Shown: in pieces, positions 40,940 through 48,352 of the stretch
Layout of the letters: each line of letters begins with the position of its first letter
Position numbering within the stretch: position 1 is the stretch's first letter
Assembly: GCA_035307385.1 (NCBI GenBank)
Contig: DATGID010000110.1
Span: 62,001-126,000, forward strand
DNA: 64,000 bases
Reading direction: 5' to 3'
Source: DATBHW01 sp035307385
GTDB lineage: Bacteria; Chloroflexota; Ktedonobacteria; Ktedonobacterales; DATBGS01
Program-made: the position numbers and the translations under genes
The notes under the pieces: generated by a model
Database searches by the model: none
The model's input: only the letters and a program-made list of their open reading frames with translations
What the model was told of the DNA's origin: nothing

Positions 40940-41956
40940 ATGCCCGTTGATGAACAGGTTCAGAAGGTCTTGGAACGCTACGCTGCCTTTGGCGCGCCTC
41001 CGCTTGTGAGGCTTTCGCCGCAAGAGGCCCGGCAGAGGCCGACCATCCGCGATGCGGTGAACGCGCTGCGCAGGGAACGTGGAGAGGTGGTCGTACCGGA
41101 GGCGGTGAGCATGGTGCGCGATGAGATGCTTCAGGGGCCGGAGGGCGAAATCGGCGTGCGGCTCTATCGTCCCGAGGCGTCTGGCCCGCTGCCGATGCTG
41201 GTCTATTTTCACGGCGGCGGCTGGGTGTTGGGGAATCTGGAGAGCAGCGACGCGACGTGCCGGGCGCTGGCGAATCTGACGCGCTGTCTGGTTATTTCGG
41301 TGGGCTATCGGCTGGCACCGGAGCATCGGTTTCCGGCAGCGGTGCAGGATGCGTATGCGGCTATGCAGTGGGCCAGAGAAAACGCTGCCCGACTTGGCGG
41401 CGATGCGACACGTCTGGCAGTGGGGGGCGAGGACGCGGGGGGAAATCTGGCGGCGGTGGTGACGCTGATGGCGCGCGATAGCCAGATGGACAAGCCACTG
41501 TATCAGGTGCTGATCTATCCGATTCTGGACGATGCGTTTTCGACACCATCTTATGAACATAACGCATATGTGAGGCCGCTGACCCGTGACGAGATGCGCT
41601 GGTTCTGGGGGTATTATTTGCCGAAGCCAGCGGCAGGGGCGAACGAATATGCTTCGCCGCTGCGCGCTGAGGATATGCGTGATCTGCCGCCGGGGTTGAT
41701 TGTGACGGCGGAGTTCGATGTGGTGCGCGATGAGGCTGAAGCCTATGGGGGGCATCTGGAGGCGGCAGGCGTGCCGATGGCAATGCGCCGCCGCGCCGGA
41801 ATGGTACATGGCTTTTTGGATATGGCGCCGGTGGTGAGAGAGGCCAGAAAAGGTCTTGAAGAAATAGCGGATTGGCTGCGCGTGGCCTTTTATCCCCCGT
41901 CAGCGGAGGCCGGAGCGGAGGGGCAGACCAGGCAGGAGGAATGGGTGTGCCGGTGA
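40940..41956 (+). CDS. Alpha/beta-hydrolase of the HSL (lipase/esterase) family with altered nucleophile
   Basis: A 338-residue protein with the HSL hallmarks: oxyanion motif YFHGGGWVLG (His91-Gly94), SVGYRLAPEHRFPA, acid DVVRDEAEAY and catalytic His in MVHGFLDM. The nucleophile elbow reads VGGEDAGGNLAA instead of GDSAGG, so Asp165 replaces the Ser. Without another nucleophile it should not hydrolyse esters by the normal route. No signal peptide is present. A GAAGGAG lies upstream. It ends exactly where a 50-bp palindrome with parS site 5 begins. Confidence 0.85.
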   Translation: MPVDEQVQKVLERYAAFGAPPLVRLSPQEARQRPTIRDAVNALRRERGEVVVPEAVSMVRDEMLQGPEGEIGVRLYRPEASGPLPMLVYFHGGGWVLGNLESSDATCRALANLTRCLVISVGYRLAPEHRFPAAVQDAYAAMQWARENAARLGGDATRLAVGGEDAGGNLAAVVTLMARDSQMDKPLYQVLIYPILDDAFSTPSYEHNAYVRPLTRDEMRWFWGYYLPKPAAGANEYASPLRAEDMRDLPPGLIVTAEFDVVRDEAEAYGGHLEAAGVPMAMRRRAGMVHGFLDMAPVVREARKGLEEIADWLRVAFYPPSAEAGAEGQTRQEEWVCR

Positions 41957-42005
41957 TACAAGCGTGCGCCAATGTTTCACGTGAAACATTGGCGCACGCT
42001 TGTAT
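41956..42005. terminator. 50-bp palindromic bidirectional terminator containing parS
   Basis: A perfect 50-bp inverted repeat centred on the parS site (41973-41988). It spans the gap between the convergent genes ending at 41956 and 42013. Runs TTGTATT and TTGTATC lie at its ends on either strand. Confidence 0.8.
41973..41988. other. parS-like ParB site 5
   Basis: Exact TGTTTCACGTGAAACA at the centre of the 50-bp palindrome. Confidence 0.88.
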
Positions 42006-42012
42006 TGGGCTT

Positions 42013-42585
42013 TTATTCGGTTTCGTTCTCCTCTTCTTCGTTATCTTGCTCGGGAACCCAGCAGACGTAACTGGTGAGCAGATGGCGAAGGGCGACGCGC
42101 ACGGCGTGCGCGCCACAGCGCCGCCGCAGTTCGCGGTAGAGTTGGGCCAGATGCTCGCACGTGCCCAGCGCCGCGTGCGTCCAGTCTTCTTCGCCCAGCA
42201 GCCGGGGCGGCGCGAGCATGATGCGCAGCAAACGTTCTACCTCAAGCTGCGCGTGCTCCAGCAGCCGCTCATCCTTCCATGAGCGCAGCACGCCGCGCCC
42301 GTAGGGCGTCCAGTCGACCTCGGACCAGCAGGGCAGCGAATCCAGATTATAGAGCATGGCGGCCTGATCGGGGTGAGCGCGCAGCCAGGCCAGTCGGTCG
42401 CGGATGGCGCGGGCGACCTCGCGCTGGAAGCAGAGCGGGCGCAGCCAGTCGGGGGCCAGCGCTTCGGGGATGCTGGGAACGACGGGAGCGGGGTCGCGTG
42501 TGAGCCAGTGACAGGCCAACCGTAACGGGGCTGACCAGGACTGCGACCAGAAGGACTGAAACGCGAGTGTGGAGGCAAAGGACAT
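42013..42585 (-). CDS. Leader-associated ~190-aa protein, family 1 (copy C)
   Basis: A 190-residue protein almost identical in its first 180 residues to the copy at 34906-35529, in the opposite orientation and about 7.7 kb away. The acidic tail (EEEENETE) differs. Conserved Trp and Cys (CxWLTR near 26, LPCWSEVDW near 87) stand out, and no transmembrane segment is present. AGAGGAG lies before ATG 42585. Leader C and a TTGACA/TATACT promoter precede it. Confidence 0.72.
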   Translation of the reverse strand: MSFASTLAFQSFWSQSWSAPLRLACHWLTRDPAPVVPSIPEALAPDWLRPLCFQREVARAIRDRLAWLRAHPDQAAMLYNLDSLPCWSEVDWTPYGRGVLRSWKDERLLEHAQLEVERLLRIMLAPPRLLGEEDWTHAALGTCEHLAQLYRELRRRCGAHAVRVALRHLLTSYVCWVPEQDNEEEENETE

Positions 42586-42620
42586 AGCACGATTCTCCTC
42601 TCAGAATTGCTCCGGAGAGA

Positions 42621-42838
42621 CGAAACGGCCATCCCCTGCTGGGTGGCTGAGCGCTGCTGCCCGGATGGGCCGGAGCAGCGGTTCGCCCCGCCTGCGAGGA
42701 GATGGCCGCTGAGAGGTGACATCATTCTATCTGTGGGGATAGAATGCCTCCAGCCCCATTTCCCTGCCGTGCGCAGAGGTGGGGTGAGTGGCACAGTCGG
42801 TATTGCTGACCGGCTGTGCCACACGGTACCGTTTCATT
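42621..42838 (-). ncRNA. Structured leader RNA, copy C
   Basis: Minus-strand order: GAAACGGTACCGTG, hairpin GTGGCACAGCCGGT/ACCGACTGTGCCAC (one mismatch), the CCCCACCTCTG...GGGAAATGGGG hairpin, hairpin CATTCTATCC/GGATAGAATG-like, and the long-range helix CGGCCATCTCCT/AGGGGATGGCCG. It aligns with copy E except in hairpin a and the inner loops, where both strands vary together. Confidence 0.84.
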
Positions 42839-42896
42839 GCTCAGGTGCAGTGCGCGTGCTCAGATGGACGCGCAGCAACGAGTGGTTGCCAGGCCA

Positions 42897-42925
42897 AGTA
42901 TACGGCATTTTGCCCGCGCTGTCAA
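42897..42925 (-). promoter_or_regulatory. Promoter of leader C
   Basis: TTGACA (42920-42925), 17 bp, TATACT (42897-42902) on the minus strand. Confidence 0.9.
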
Positions 42926-42936
42926 GAGGGCGCGGG

Positions 42937-43155
42937 TTAGCGCTGATGCTCCTGGCGGGCGTGGCGGTTCATCTGGTCGGCGGTGGTGAACTGCGCGCCG
43001 CAGATGGGGCAGTTAACGCCGCCCGCCGCCTGCTGGGCGATGGTCCAGCGGGCGTTTTCTGCTGTCGCGTGGTCGCGCTGGTTATGCTGGTCAAGCTCCT
43101 GGCGGGAGGGAAAGACGGCTCCGCATGCCTGGCAGATAAATTCATTGCTTGCCAT
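42937..43155 (-). CDS. Small protein with two C2H2 zinc fingers
   Basis: A 72-residue protein composed mainly of two classic C2H2 fingers: FICQACGAVFPSRQELDQHN...H and VNCPICGAQFTTADQMNRHA...H, each with CxxC, a 12-residue spacer and HxxxxH. This resembles eukaryotic-style fingers found in small bacterial proteins, including Chloroflexota. DNA, RNA or protein binding is likely, but the target is unknown. AAAGGAG lies upstream. It starts downstream of the kinase promoter region and is divergent from it. Confidence 0.82.
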   Translation of the reverse strand: MASNEFICQACGAVFPSRQELDQHNQRDHATAENARWTIAQQAAGGVNCPICGAQFTTADQMNRHARQEHQR

Positions 43156-43349
43156 AACGGCTGTGCTCCTTTCTGACCGTTTGATTCTTTCGAAGGTTTG
43201 TAAGAGAGGTTTGCACAGCGTGTGCCAGGAGACGTGGGGGCAGGCGCGTCGACTTCCTATAGTCAATAGGGGTGACGCGAGCGAGATGTGGCTGGTAAGA
43301 AAGCTGCATCGTTTGATGGATGGGGATTCTTTCTCTTGGTTGATATTGC

Positions 43350-43378
43350 TTGACGAAATGGTACGGGCGTACTACAGT
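43350..43378 (+). promoter_or_regulatory. Promoter of Ser/Thr kinase 2
   Basis: TTGACG (43350-43355), 17 bp, TACAGT (43373-43378), 46 bases before the start. Confidence 0.75.
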
Positions 43379-43424
43379 ATCTAAGGATGGTTCTGGCGCA
43401 GGCTTCTCGCGGAGGAGGCAGCAG

Positions 43425-44849
43425 ATGATTGAACGCCAGTATATTGGCCGGTACCGGGTGCTGGGGCGGTTAGGAACTGGTGGCATGGGCACGGTGCTGC
43501 GTGCGATGGATGAGGCGCGTGGGCGCGAGGTGGCGCTCAAGCTGCCCAATGACGTTGAGCCGCAGTCCATCACTTTCTTGAAGCAAGAATGTGATGTGCT
43601 GATGCAGTTGGAACATCACAATATTGTGCAGATTTATGGTTCGGGCAGCGATGCCGACCCTGATCTGCCTTTTTATATTGTGATGGAGTTTGTGGACGGG
43701 GTGACGGTGGAGGAACTGCTGCATCAAGAGCGTGGTCGGGTGGAACCGCGCCGGGCGCTGAAGATTGCGCTGGGGGTGGCCGAGGCGCTGGCTTACGCCC
43801 ACAAGCCGCCGCTGCGCATTATCCACCGCGATATTAAGCCGGGCAATATTATGATTCGCCGCAGCGATGAGATGGTGAAGGTGACCGACTTTGGCATCGC
43901 TGCGGTGCTTTCGCAGCGTGCCGGGCGGACGGGTGTTGGCACGCTGGCGTATATGGCTCCCGAACAGGCGACAGGGTTGGGCGTGGATGAACGCAGCGAC
44001 CTGTATTCGCTGGGGGCGATGCTGTATGAGATGTTGACGGGGCAGCGTTCGCCGCAGCTTGCCTCTGCGCCGCCGCGTCCGCCGGGCGCGTGGCTGGATA
44101 ATGCTTTGCCGCAGGAGATGCGCAGCCGGATTGATCGGCTGGTGATGGGGTTATTACAGGCGGACCGTGATCAGCGCAGGCCCCAACGCGCCGCCGATGT
44201 GGTGGAGGAACTGCGCGCGATTCTGGAGGGTCGCCCGTCTCGTCCGGTGGCGGGCACGCAGGCGGGGAATGTGTCGATCTTGCAAGCGCCTACCCAGCGC
44301 AGCGCGAGGATTCCGGCAGCCGCCGCGTATTCCCCGCCGCGCCCGCGCCCGACGGTCCCGGTAGGGTATACCAACTATCCGCCGAATGCGCCGCCGTATC
44401 GTCCGCCCGCGCCGCCCGCCTATGCTCCGCCTGTGCGGCCACCGCCGCGTCAGCCACCGTATCAGCCGCCCGCAGCGGCGACAACGCGGGGGCGAGCGCA
44501 CCTGGCAACGGTGTCGCTGCTGCTGGGTCTGGTGGCCGCGGCGGTGGTTCTGCTTATTTTGCGCATCACGCGCTCGGCTGAGGCCATTCGCGGGCTGCGC
44601 TGGCCGGTGCAGCCAATCATAACGCTCAGTGGGACGTTTCCCCAGGGGACGCTGAATCATATTTCTTTTACCCTCCTGCTGGCGTGTTTTATTCCAGCGG
44701 TGTTGGCAATTTTCGTGGGCCGCAGCGCGCGCCGCACGATTCTGATGAGCGGCAGACGGCTGCGCGGTGGCGCGCTGGCGTTCTTTGGGCGCTTTCTCGG
44801 CGCGATCAGCCTGGTGACACTGGCCCTTATTTTGCTGGTTGCGCGATAA
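43425..44849 (+). CDS. Membrane Ser/Thr protein kinase (PknB type)
   Basis: A 474-residue protein with a Hanks kinase domain (10-270): RLGTGGMGTVLRA, VALKLP, HRDIKPGN, TDFGIA, GTLAYMAPEQ and DLYSLGAMLYEMLTG. A ~100-residue Pro/Tyr-rich linker follows, then three membrane helices (LLLGLVAAAVVLLIL, a second segment, and LVTLALILLVAR). Unlike the first kinase, it ends in the membrane. GGAGGAGG lies before ATG 43425. A response regulator follows 170 bases later. Confidence 0.92.
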   Translation: MIERQYIGRYRVLGRLGTGGMGTVLRAMDEARGREVALKLPNDVEPQSITFLKQECDVLMQLEHHNIVQIYGSGSDADPDLPFYIVMEFVDGVTVEELLHQERGRVEPRRALKIALGVAEALAYAHKPPLRIIHRDIKPGNIMIRRSDEMVKVTDFGIAAVLSQRAGRTGVGTLAYMAPEQATGLGVDERSDLYSLGAMLYEMLTGQRSPQLASAPPRPPGAWLDNALPQEMRSRIDRLVMGLLQADRDQRRPQRAADVVEELRAILEGRPSRPVAGTQAGNVSILQAPTQRSARIPAAAAYSPPRPRPTVPVGYTNYPPNAPPYRPPAPPAYAPPVRPPPRQPPYQPPAAATTRGRAHLATVSLLLGLVAAAVVLLILRITRSAEAIRGLRWPVQPIITLSGTFPQGTLNHISFTLLLACFIPAVLAIFVGRSARRTILMSGRRLRGGALAFFGRFLGAISLVTLALILLVAR

Positions 44850-45018
44850 TCCCAGCGATGCTCAGCAGCAGCCAGGCCCATCCAGGAATGGATTGTGCAG
44901 AAGATTGGCGTTCCTGGCCCGGGATGTAGTATGCTTAATGCATGAGCACACGGCTTGTTTGCCAGGTATGACTGTACTTGTCAGGTTGTGCCCTAGCCAT
45001 CGGAGAGAAGGCCCTACT

Positions 45019-45411
45019 ATGCCGAAACGTATTCTCGTCGTCGATGATGAGGTTCCCATTGCCGAACTCCTTTCCCAGGCCCTGGCCGATGAGGGCTATG
45101 AGACCCATAAAGTGGTGCAAAGCTTGCGCGTGTATGATGCGGTGCGCGAACATCAGCCGGATTTGATTTTGCTTGATCTGATGATGCCGTATCTGAGTGG
45201 GCAAGATGAACTGCGGTTGATTTCGATGGACCCGGAGTCGCATCGCCGGATTCCGGTGATTGTGGTGACGGCGATGGTTGATGCGAAACGCGAGGAAGAG
45301 ACGCTGCGCCAGTTTGGCGTGACCGATATTGTTTTGAAGCCGTTTGATTTGAACGCGCTGGTCCGGCTGGTGAAGCGGACCATCGGCGAAGCCCAGGAGG
45401 GCCGGTCTTGA
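45019..45411 (+). CDS. Single-domain response regulator
   Basis: A 130-residue receiver domain with the acidic pair in VVDDE, phospho-acceptor Asp in LLDLMMPYLSG, conserved Thr region VIVVTAM and Lys in LKPFD. No output domain is present. AGAAGG lies before the ATG. Its stop overlaps the TTG start of plsX by 4 bases, so the two are translationally coupled, an unusual partner for a receiver. A histidine kinase is not adjacent. Confidence 0.9.
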   Translation: MPKRILVVDDEVPIAELLSQALADEGYETHKVVQSLRVYDAVREHQPDLILLDLMMPYLSGQDELRLISMDPESHRRIPVIVVTAMVDAKREEETLRQFGVTDIVLKPFDLNALVRLVKRTIGEAQEGRS

Positions 45412-46457
45412 GCAGCAATGGCTCTGAAGTGCAAAAAGATGTGGCGCTGGACGCGATGGGCGGCGACCATGCTCCTGCTGAGATTGTGGCCGGAGCAGTG
45501 CAGGCAGCGCGCGAGCTTGCGGCCAGTGTCATCCTGACGGGGCCAGAGGCAGCAGTGCGCGCCGAACTGGCGAAGCACCAGACGGCTGGCCTGGACATTA
45601 CGGTGGAGGATGCGCCCGAAGTGGTGGCGATGGATGAGCACCCCAGCGATTCTTTGAAGAAGAAACAATCTTCGATGGCAGTAGCGGTGCGACTGGCGAA
45701 AGAAGGCCGGGTCGGCGCGGCGGTTTCGGCAGGCAACAGCGGCGCGATGATGGCGACGGCACTCTTTGGGTTGGGGCGGGTGCGCGGCATTGATCGCCCG
45801 GCGCTGGGCATTTCTTTTCCGGCGCGCGGTGGCACATGCCTGCTGCTTGATGTGGGCGCGAATGCCGATTGCCGCCCACAGCATCTGGTGCAGTTCGCGC
45901 TGATGGGCAGCGCCTATGCCGAGCAGGTGTATAAGATTGCGCGCCCGCGCGTGGGCCTGCTTTCGATTGGCGAGGAAGAGGGCAAGGGCAATCAACTGGT
46001 CAAAGACACGACACCGCTGCTGAAAGAGGCGGCGACGCTGGCAGGGCTGAACTTCATTGGCAATGTGGAGGGCAAAGACCTGCCCGCTGGGACGGCTGAT
46101 GTGGTGGTCTGCGATGGCTTTACCGGCAATGTGGCGCTGAAGCTAAGTGAGGGGTTGGCGCGCATGATTCGCGATATGATTCGCGACGCGGCCTATAGCA
46201 ATACGCGCGCGAAGATTGGCGGGGCGCTGCTGAAGCCCGCGCTGGAGCAGCAGTTTGCCAGGATAGATTGGCGCGAGACGGGCGGCTCGCTGTTGCTGGG
46301 TCTGAAAGGGGTAGCGCTGATCGGGCACGGGCGTTCGGATGCGCGGGCGATTCGCAGCGCGATTCGCACGGCTCGCCAGATTGCCGCCGCCAGACCTGCC
46401 GAGGCGATTGCCGAGGGGATGGCGAAGCTGGGCGAACTGGCAAAGGTGGAAAATTAG
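45408..46457 (+). CDS. plsX: Phosphate acyltransferase PlsX
   Basis: A 349-residue PlsX with DVALDAMGGDHAP at the N-terminus, SAGNSGAMMA, ISFPARGGTCLLLDVGAN, EEEGKGN, FIGNVEGKDL, VVVCDGFTGNVALK and LIGHGRSD. It converts acyl-ACP to acyl-phosphate, the donor for PlsY (10832-11494). The start is a TTG overlapping the response regulator stop, with AGGAGG upstream; a rare but well-placed start. The usual fabH/fabD/rpmF neighbours are absent. Confidence 0.93.
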   Translation: MSSNGSEVQKDVALDAMGGDHAPAEIVAGAVQAARELAASVILTGPEAAVRAELAKHQTAGLDITVEDAPEVVAMDEHPSDSLKKKQSSMAVAVRLAKEGRVGAAVSAGNSGAMMATALFGLGRVRGIDRPALGISFPARGGTCLLLDVGANADCRPQHLVQFALMGSAYAEQVYKIARPRVGLLSIGEEEGKGNQLVKDTTPLLKEAATLAGLNFIGNVEGKDLPAGTADVVVCDGFTGNVALKLSEGLARMIRDMIRDAAYSNTRAKIGGALLKPALEQQFARIDWRETGGSLLLGLKGVALIGHGRSDARAIRSAIRTARQIAAARPAEAIAEGMAKLGELAKVEN

Positions 46458-46469
46458 TTCTAAGGGTGT

Positions 46470-46506
46470 GCAGGGGTGATTTCCGCTTGGCGGAGATCAC
46501 CCCTGC
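46470..46506. terminator. Bidirectional terminator after plsX
   Basis: A 17-base arm GCAGGGGTGATTTCCGC and its near-complement form a stem between the convergent genes ending at 46457 and 46530. Confidence 0.8.
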
Positions 46507-46529
46507 GTGTCTCTTGCCTCAAAAGGTTG

Positions 46530-46925
46530 TTATGGTGTCGGCGAGGGGGATGGTTTGGGTGTCGGCGACGGCGAGGGCGAGGGTGATGGCTGCGGCGTCG
46601 GGGTCGGCGAGGGTTGAGTTGTTGGCGAGGGCGACGGCTGAACTGTTGGCGAAGGTGAGGGCTGGGCTGTTGGCGAGGGCGACGGCGCGAGCGTGGGCGA
46701 GGGCACAAGGGTAGGCGTCGCGGTGGGGAGCGCGCCGGGCAGTGCTGGCCCTGGAATGTGTGTGACGAAGAGATAAGCAACAGCAACGACGATGGCGAGC
46801 GCGATGCCAAGCAGCACCAGGACTTTGACGGTGTTGCCAAAGCCTTCCTGCGGTCCTGGGTCGCTTTGCAGCGGGGGGAGACGCCTATGGTATGGGTCGT
46901 CGTCTCCCCAGATTGGCTCGCTCAT
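46530..46925 (-). CDS. Single-pass membrane protein with Ser/Pro/Thr-rich exterior
   Basis: A 131-residue protein: short cytoplasmic N-terminus (WGDDDPYHRR), membrane helix at about 33-56 (VLVLLGIALAIVVAVAYLFV), then a low-complexity tail of PSPTP/PSPSPT repeats to the end. The repeat is encoded by a GC-rich tandem DNA repeat, so length may vary. No domain is recognised. The ribosome-binding site is weak (AGAAAGAA). Probably a wall- or surface-spanning stalk. Confidence 0.6.
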   Translation of the reverse strand: MSEPIWGDDDPYHRRLPPLQSDPGPQEGFGNTVKVLVLLGIALAIVVAVAYLFVTHIPGPALPGALPTATPTLVPSPTLAPSPSPTAQPSPSPTVQPSPSPTTQPSPTPTPQPSPSPSPSPTPKPSPSPTP

Positions 46926-47034
46926 AGGGTTCTTTCTGCTGGGTATAGGATGCGACGGGCAGGCGGCTTGCGTCGCCCATCCCGTCGCACATTATACGCA
47001 TCTCCTGTTCTGGTTTGCATGGCCCTGGCTGTTC

Positions 47035-47571
47035 TCAGCGAGAACCTATGCCTGGGTTGGTGGGGTCGATAGGTTCGTTTGCCTGCGGTCGGGCGTCATC
47101 AGGCGGCAGAGGGCGCAGGTCGCCTGCGTTGTGAGGGAATACTCGATCCTGATTGCCTTCATCCGGTGGGAAAGGGCGAAGGTCGCCTGCGTCCGGCGCA
47201 AATGGCTGCATGTGTGCCTCATCCGTTCCTTCTTCTTCCCTTGCCGGGCTGGGCGTGGGCATTGGGGAGTTCGGGTAGACGGGAGCCTGCGCCGCGATAT
47301 CGCCTGGGGCGCTTTCTGGTGGCTGCTTCCAGCGGTCTTGCTTCAGTTCTTCTTTGGAGAGCCGCAGCGTGAGGCCATCGGCGTCATGGGCCAGAATGGC
47401 GGTGGCGGGGAGATAGAGCTGGTGGGTAAAAAGCCAACCCTTCTCCACGACAAAGAAGCCGTCGCGCATGGCAGAGAAGCTGATATGCCCTATCTTTTCT
47501 CCGCTGACATCGTGAACACTGGTGCCCTCTGGGATGTCTGCCATGGGGGCATTATTGGGAGGATTCATCAT
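47035..47571 (-). CDS. PRC-barrel/DUF2171-like protein with repetitive tail
   Basis: A 178-residue protein. The N-terminal ~80 residues contain VHDVSGEKIGHIS, GFFVVEKGW and LTLRLSKEEL, resembling the PRC-barrel/DUF2171 fold. The C-terminal half is Pro/Asp-rich with repeated DAGDLRP.PPD motifs. PRC-barrels bind RNA or photosystem subunits in other lineages; the role here is unknown. AAGGAG lies upstream of paired ATG codons at 47571 and 47568. Confidence 0.65.
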   Translation of the reverse strand: MMNPPNNAPMADIPEGTSVHDVSGEKIGHISFSAMRDGFFVVEKGWLFTHQLYLPATAILAHDADGLTLRLSKEELKQDRWKQPPESAPGDIAAQAPVYPNSPMPTPSPAREEEGTDEAHMQPFAPDAGDLRPFPPDEGNQDRVFPHNAGDLRPLPPDDARPQANEPIDPTNPGIGSR

Positions 47572-47717
47572 AGACGCTTTGTCTCCTTTGATCTGGCCTT
47601 CCCTGGCAAGCCGTTCCTCTTCTCTCTAGGAGAGGTTGCACATGAAATGCCAAAGGCATATCTGGTTGGCTTTCTCTGGTGGCTGCATATTCTCTGAGCC
47701 AGAAAGGATGGGCAGCG

Positions 47718-48269
47718 ATGCTGACGTTGTTCTATTCACCGCATATGACGAGCGTGGATAATGAGGCCAGACGCGCATCCGGCCACGCGAATGTGCCGCT
47801 TTCCGAGGCCGGGCGAGAGCAGGCGCGGGAACTTGGGCAGCATTACGCGACGGTGGCGCTGGATGCGGTCTTTGCATCTGATCTTCAGCGGGCAGCGACG
47901 ACGGTTGAGATTGCGTTCGCGGGGCGCGCTGTGCCGATTGTGCTGGATGCGCGGCTGCGCGAGTATGATTACGGGGCGATGACGCAGCATCCCGTTGCCG
48001 AGGTGGAGGCGGAGTTTCTGCGGCGCATTACGGAGCCGTTCCCAGGCGGCGAAAGCCTGGAGATGGTTGTAGAGCGAGTAGGCGCGTTTTTGCGCGAGGT
48101 GTGGGTCGCGTATGATGGGAAAAACGTGGCAGTGATTGGGCACCGGGCAACGAAATATGGGCTGGAGTATTGGACTGGCGAGCGGACGCTGGAGGAGATT
48201 GTACGCACGCCCTGGGAGTGGCGGGATGTGCCGATCTGGCGCTATGAGTTGGCGCGGCCTCCAGAGTGA
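47718..48269 (+). CDS. Histidine phosphatase superfamily protein with altered RHG motif
   Basis: A 183-residue protein of the phosphoglycerate mutase-like fold. VPLSEAGREQARELG, FASDLQRAATTVEIAF, LREYDYG, EPFPGGESLEMVVERV and the second His in VAVIGHR match. The N-terminal catalytic motif, normally RHGE, reads SPHMTS: the His remains, but Arg and Gly are gone. Activity may be reduced or altered. ATG 47718 follows AAAGGA. An N-terminal MAAYS extension from 47679 has no ribosome-binding site. Confidence 0.82.
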   Translation: MLTLFYSPHMTSVDNEARRASGHANVPLSEAGREQARELGQHYATVALDAVFASDLQRAATTVEIAFAGRAVPIVLDARLREYDYGAMTQHPVAEVEAEFLRRITEPFPGGESLEMVVERVGAFLREVWVAYDGKNVAVIGHRATKYGLEYWTGERTLEEIVRTPWEWRDVPIWRYELARPPE

Positions 48270-48300
48270 ATCAATCTGATAGATGATCTTCTGGAGAAAT

Positions 48301-48340
48301 AGCAGGAGGGCCGAGCAACAAACTGCTCGGCCCTCCTGCT
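48301..48340. terminator. Bidirectional terminator between phosphatase and PhzF genes
   Basis: A perfect 17-bp stem AGCAGGAGGGCCGAGCA/TGCTCGGCCCTCCTGCT with a 6-base loop, between convergent genes ending at 48269 and 48353. Confidence 0.9.
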
Positions 48341-48352
48341 ATTGGGAGGTGT

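Noticed and set aside
5221..42838. Known riboswitch, T-box or retron RNA identity for the leaders
   Set aside because: No T-box sequence, no cobalamin or SAM core, no reverse transcriptase nearby. The elements do not match a class I know.
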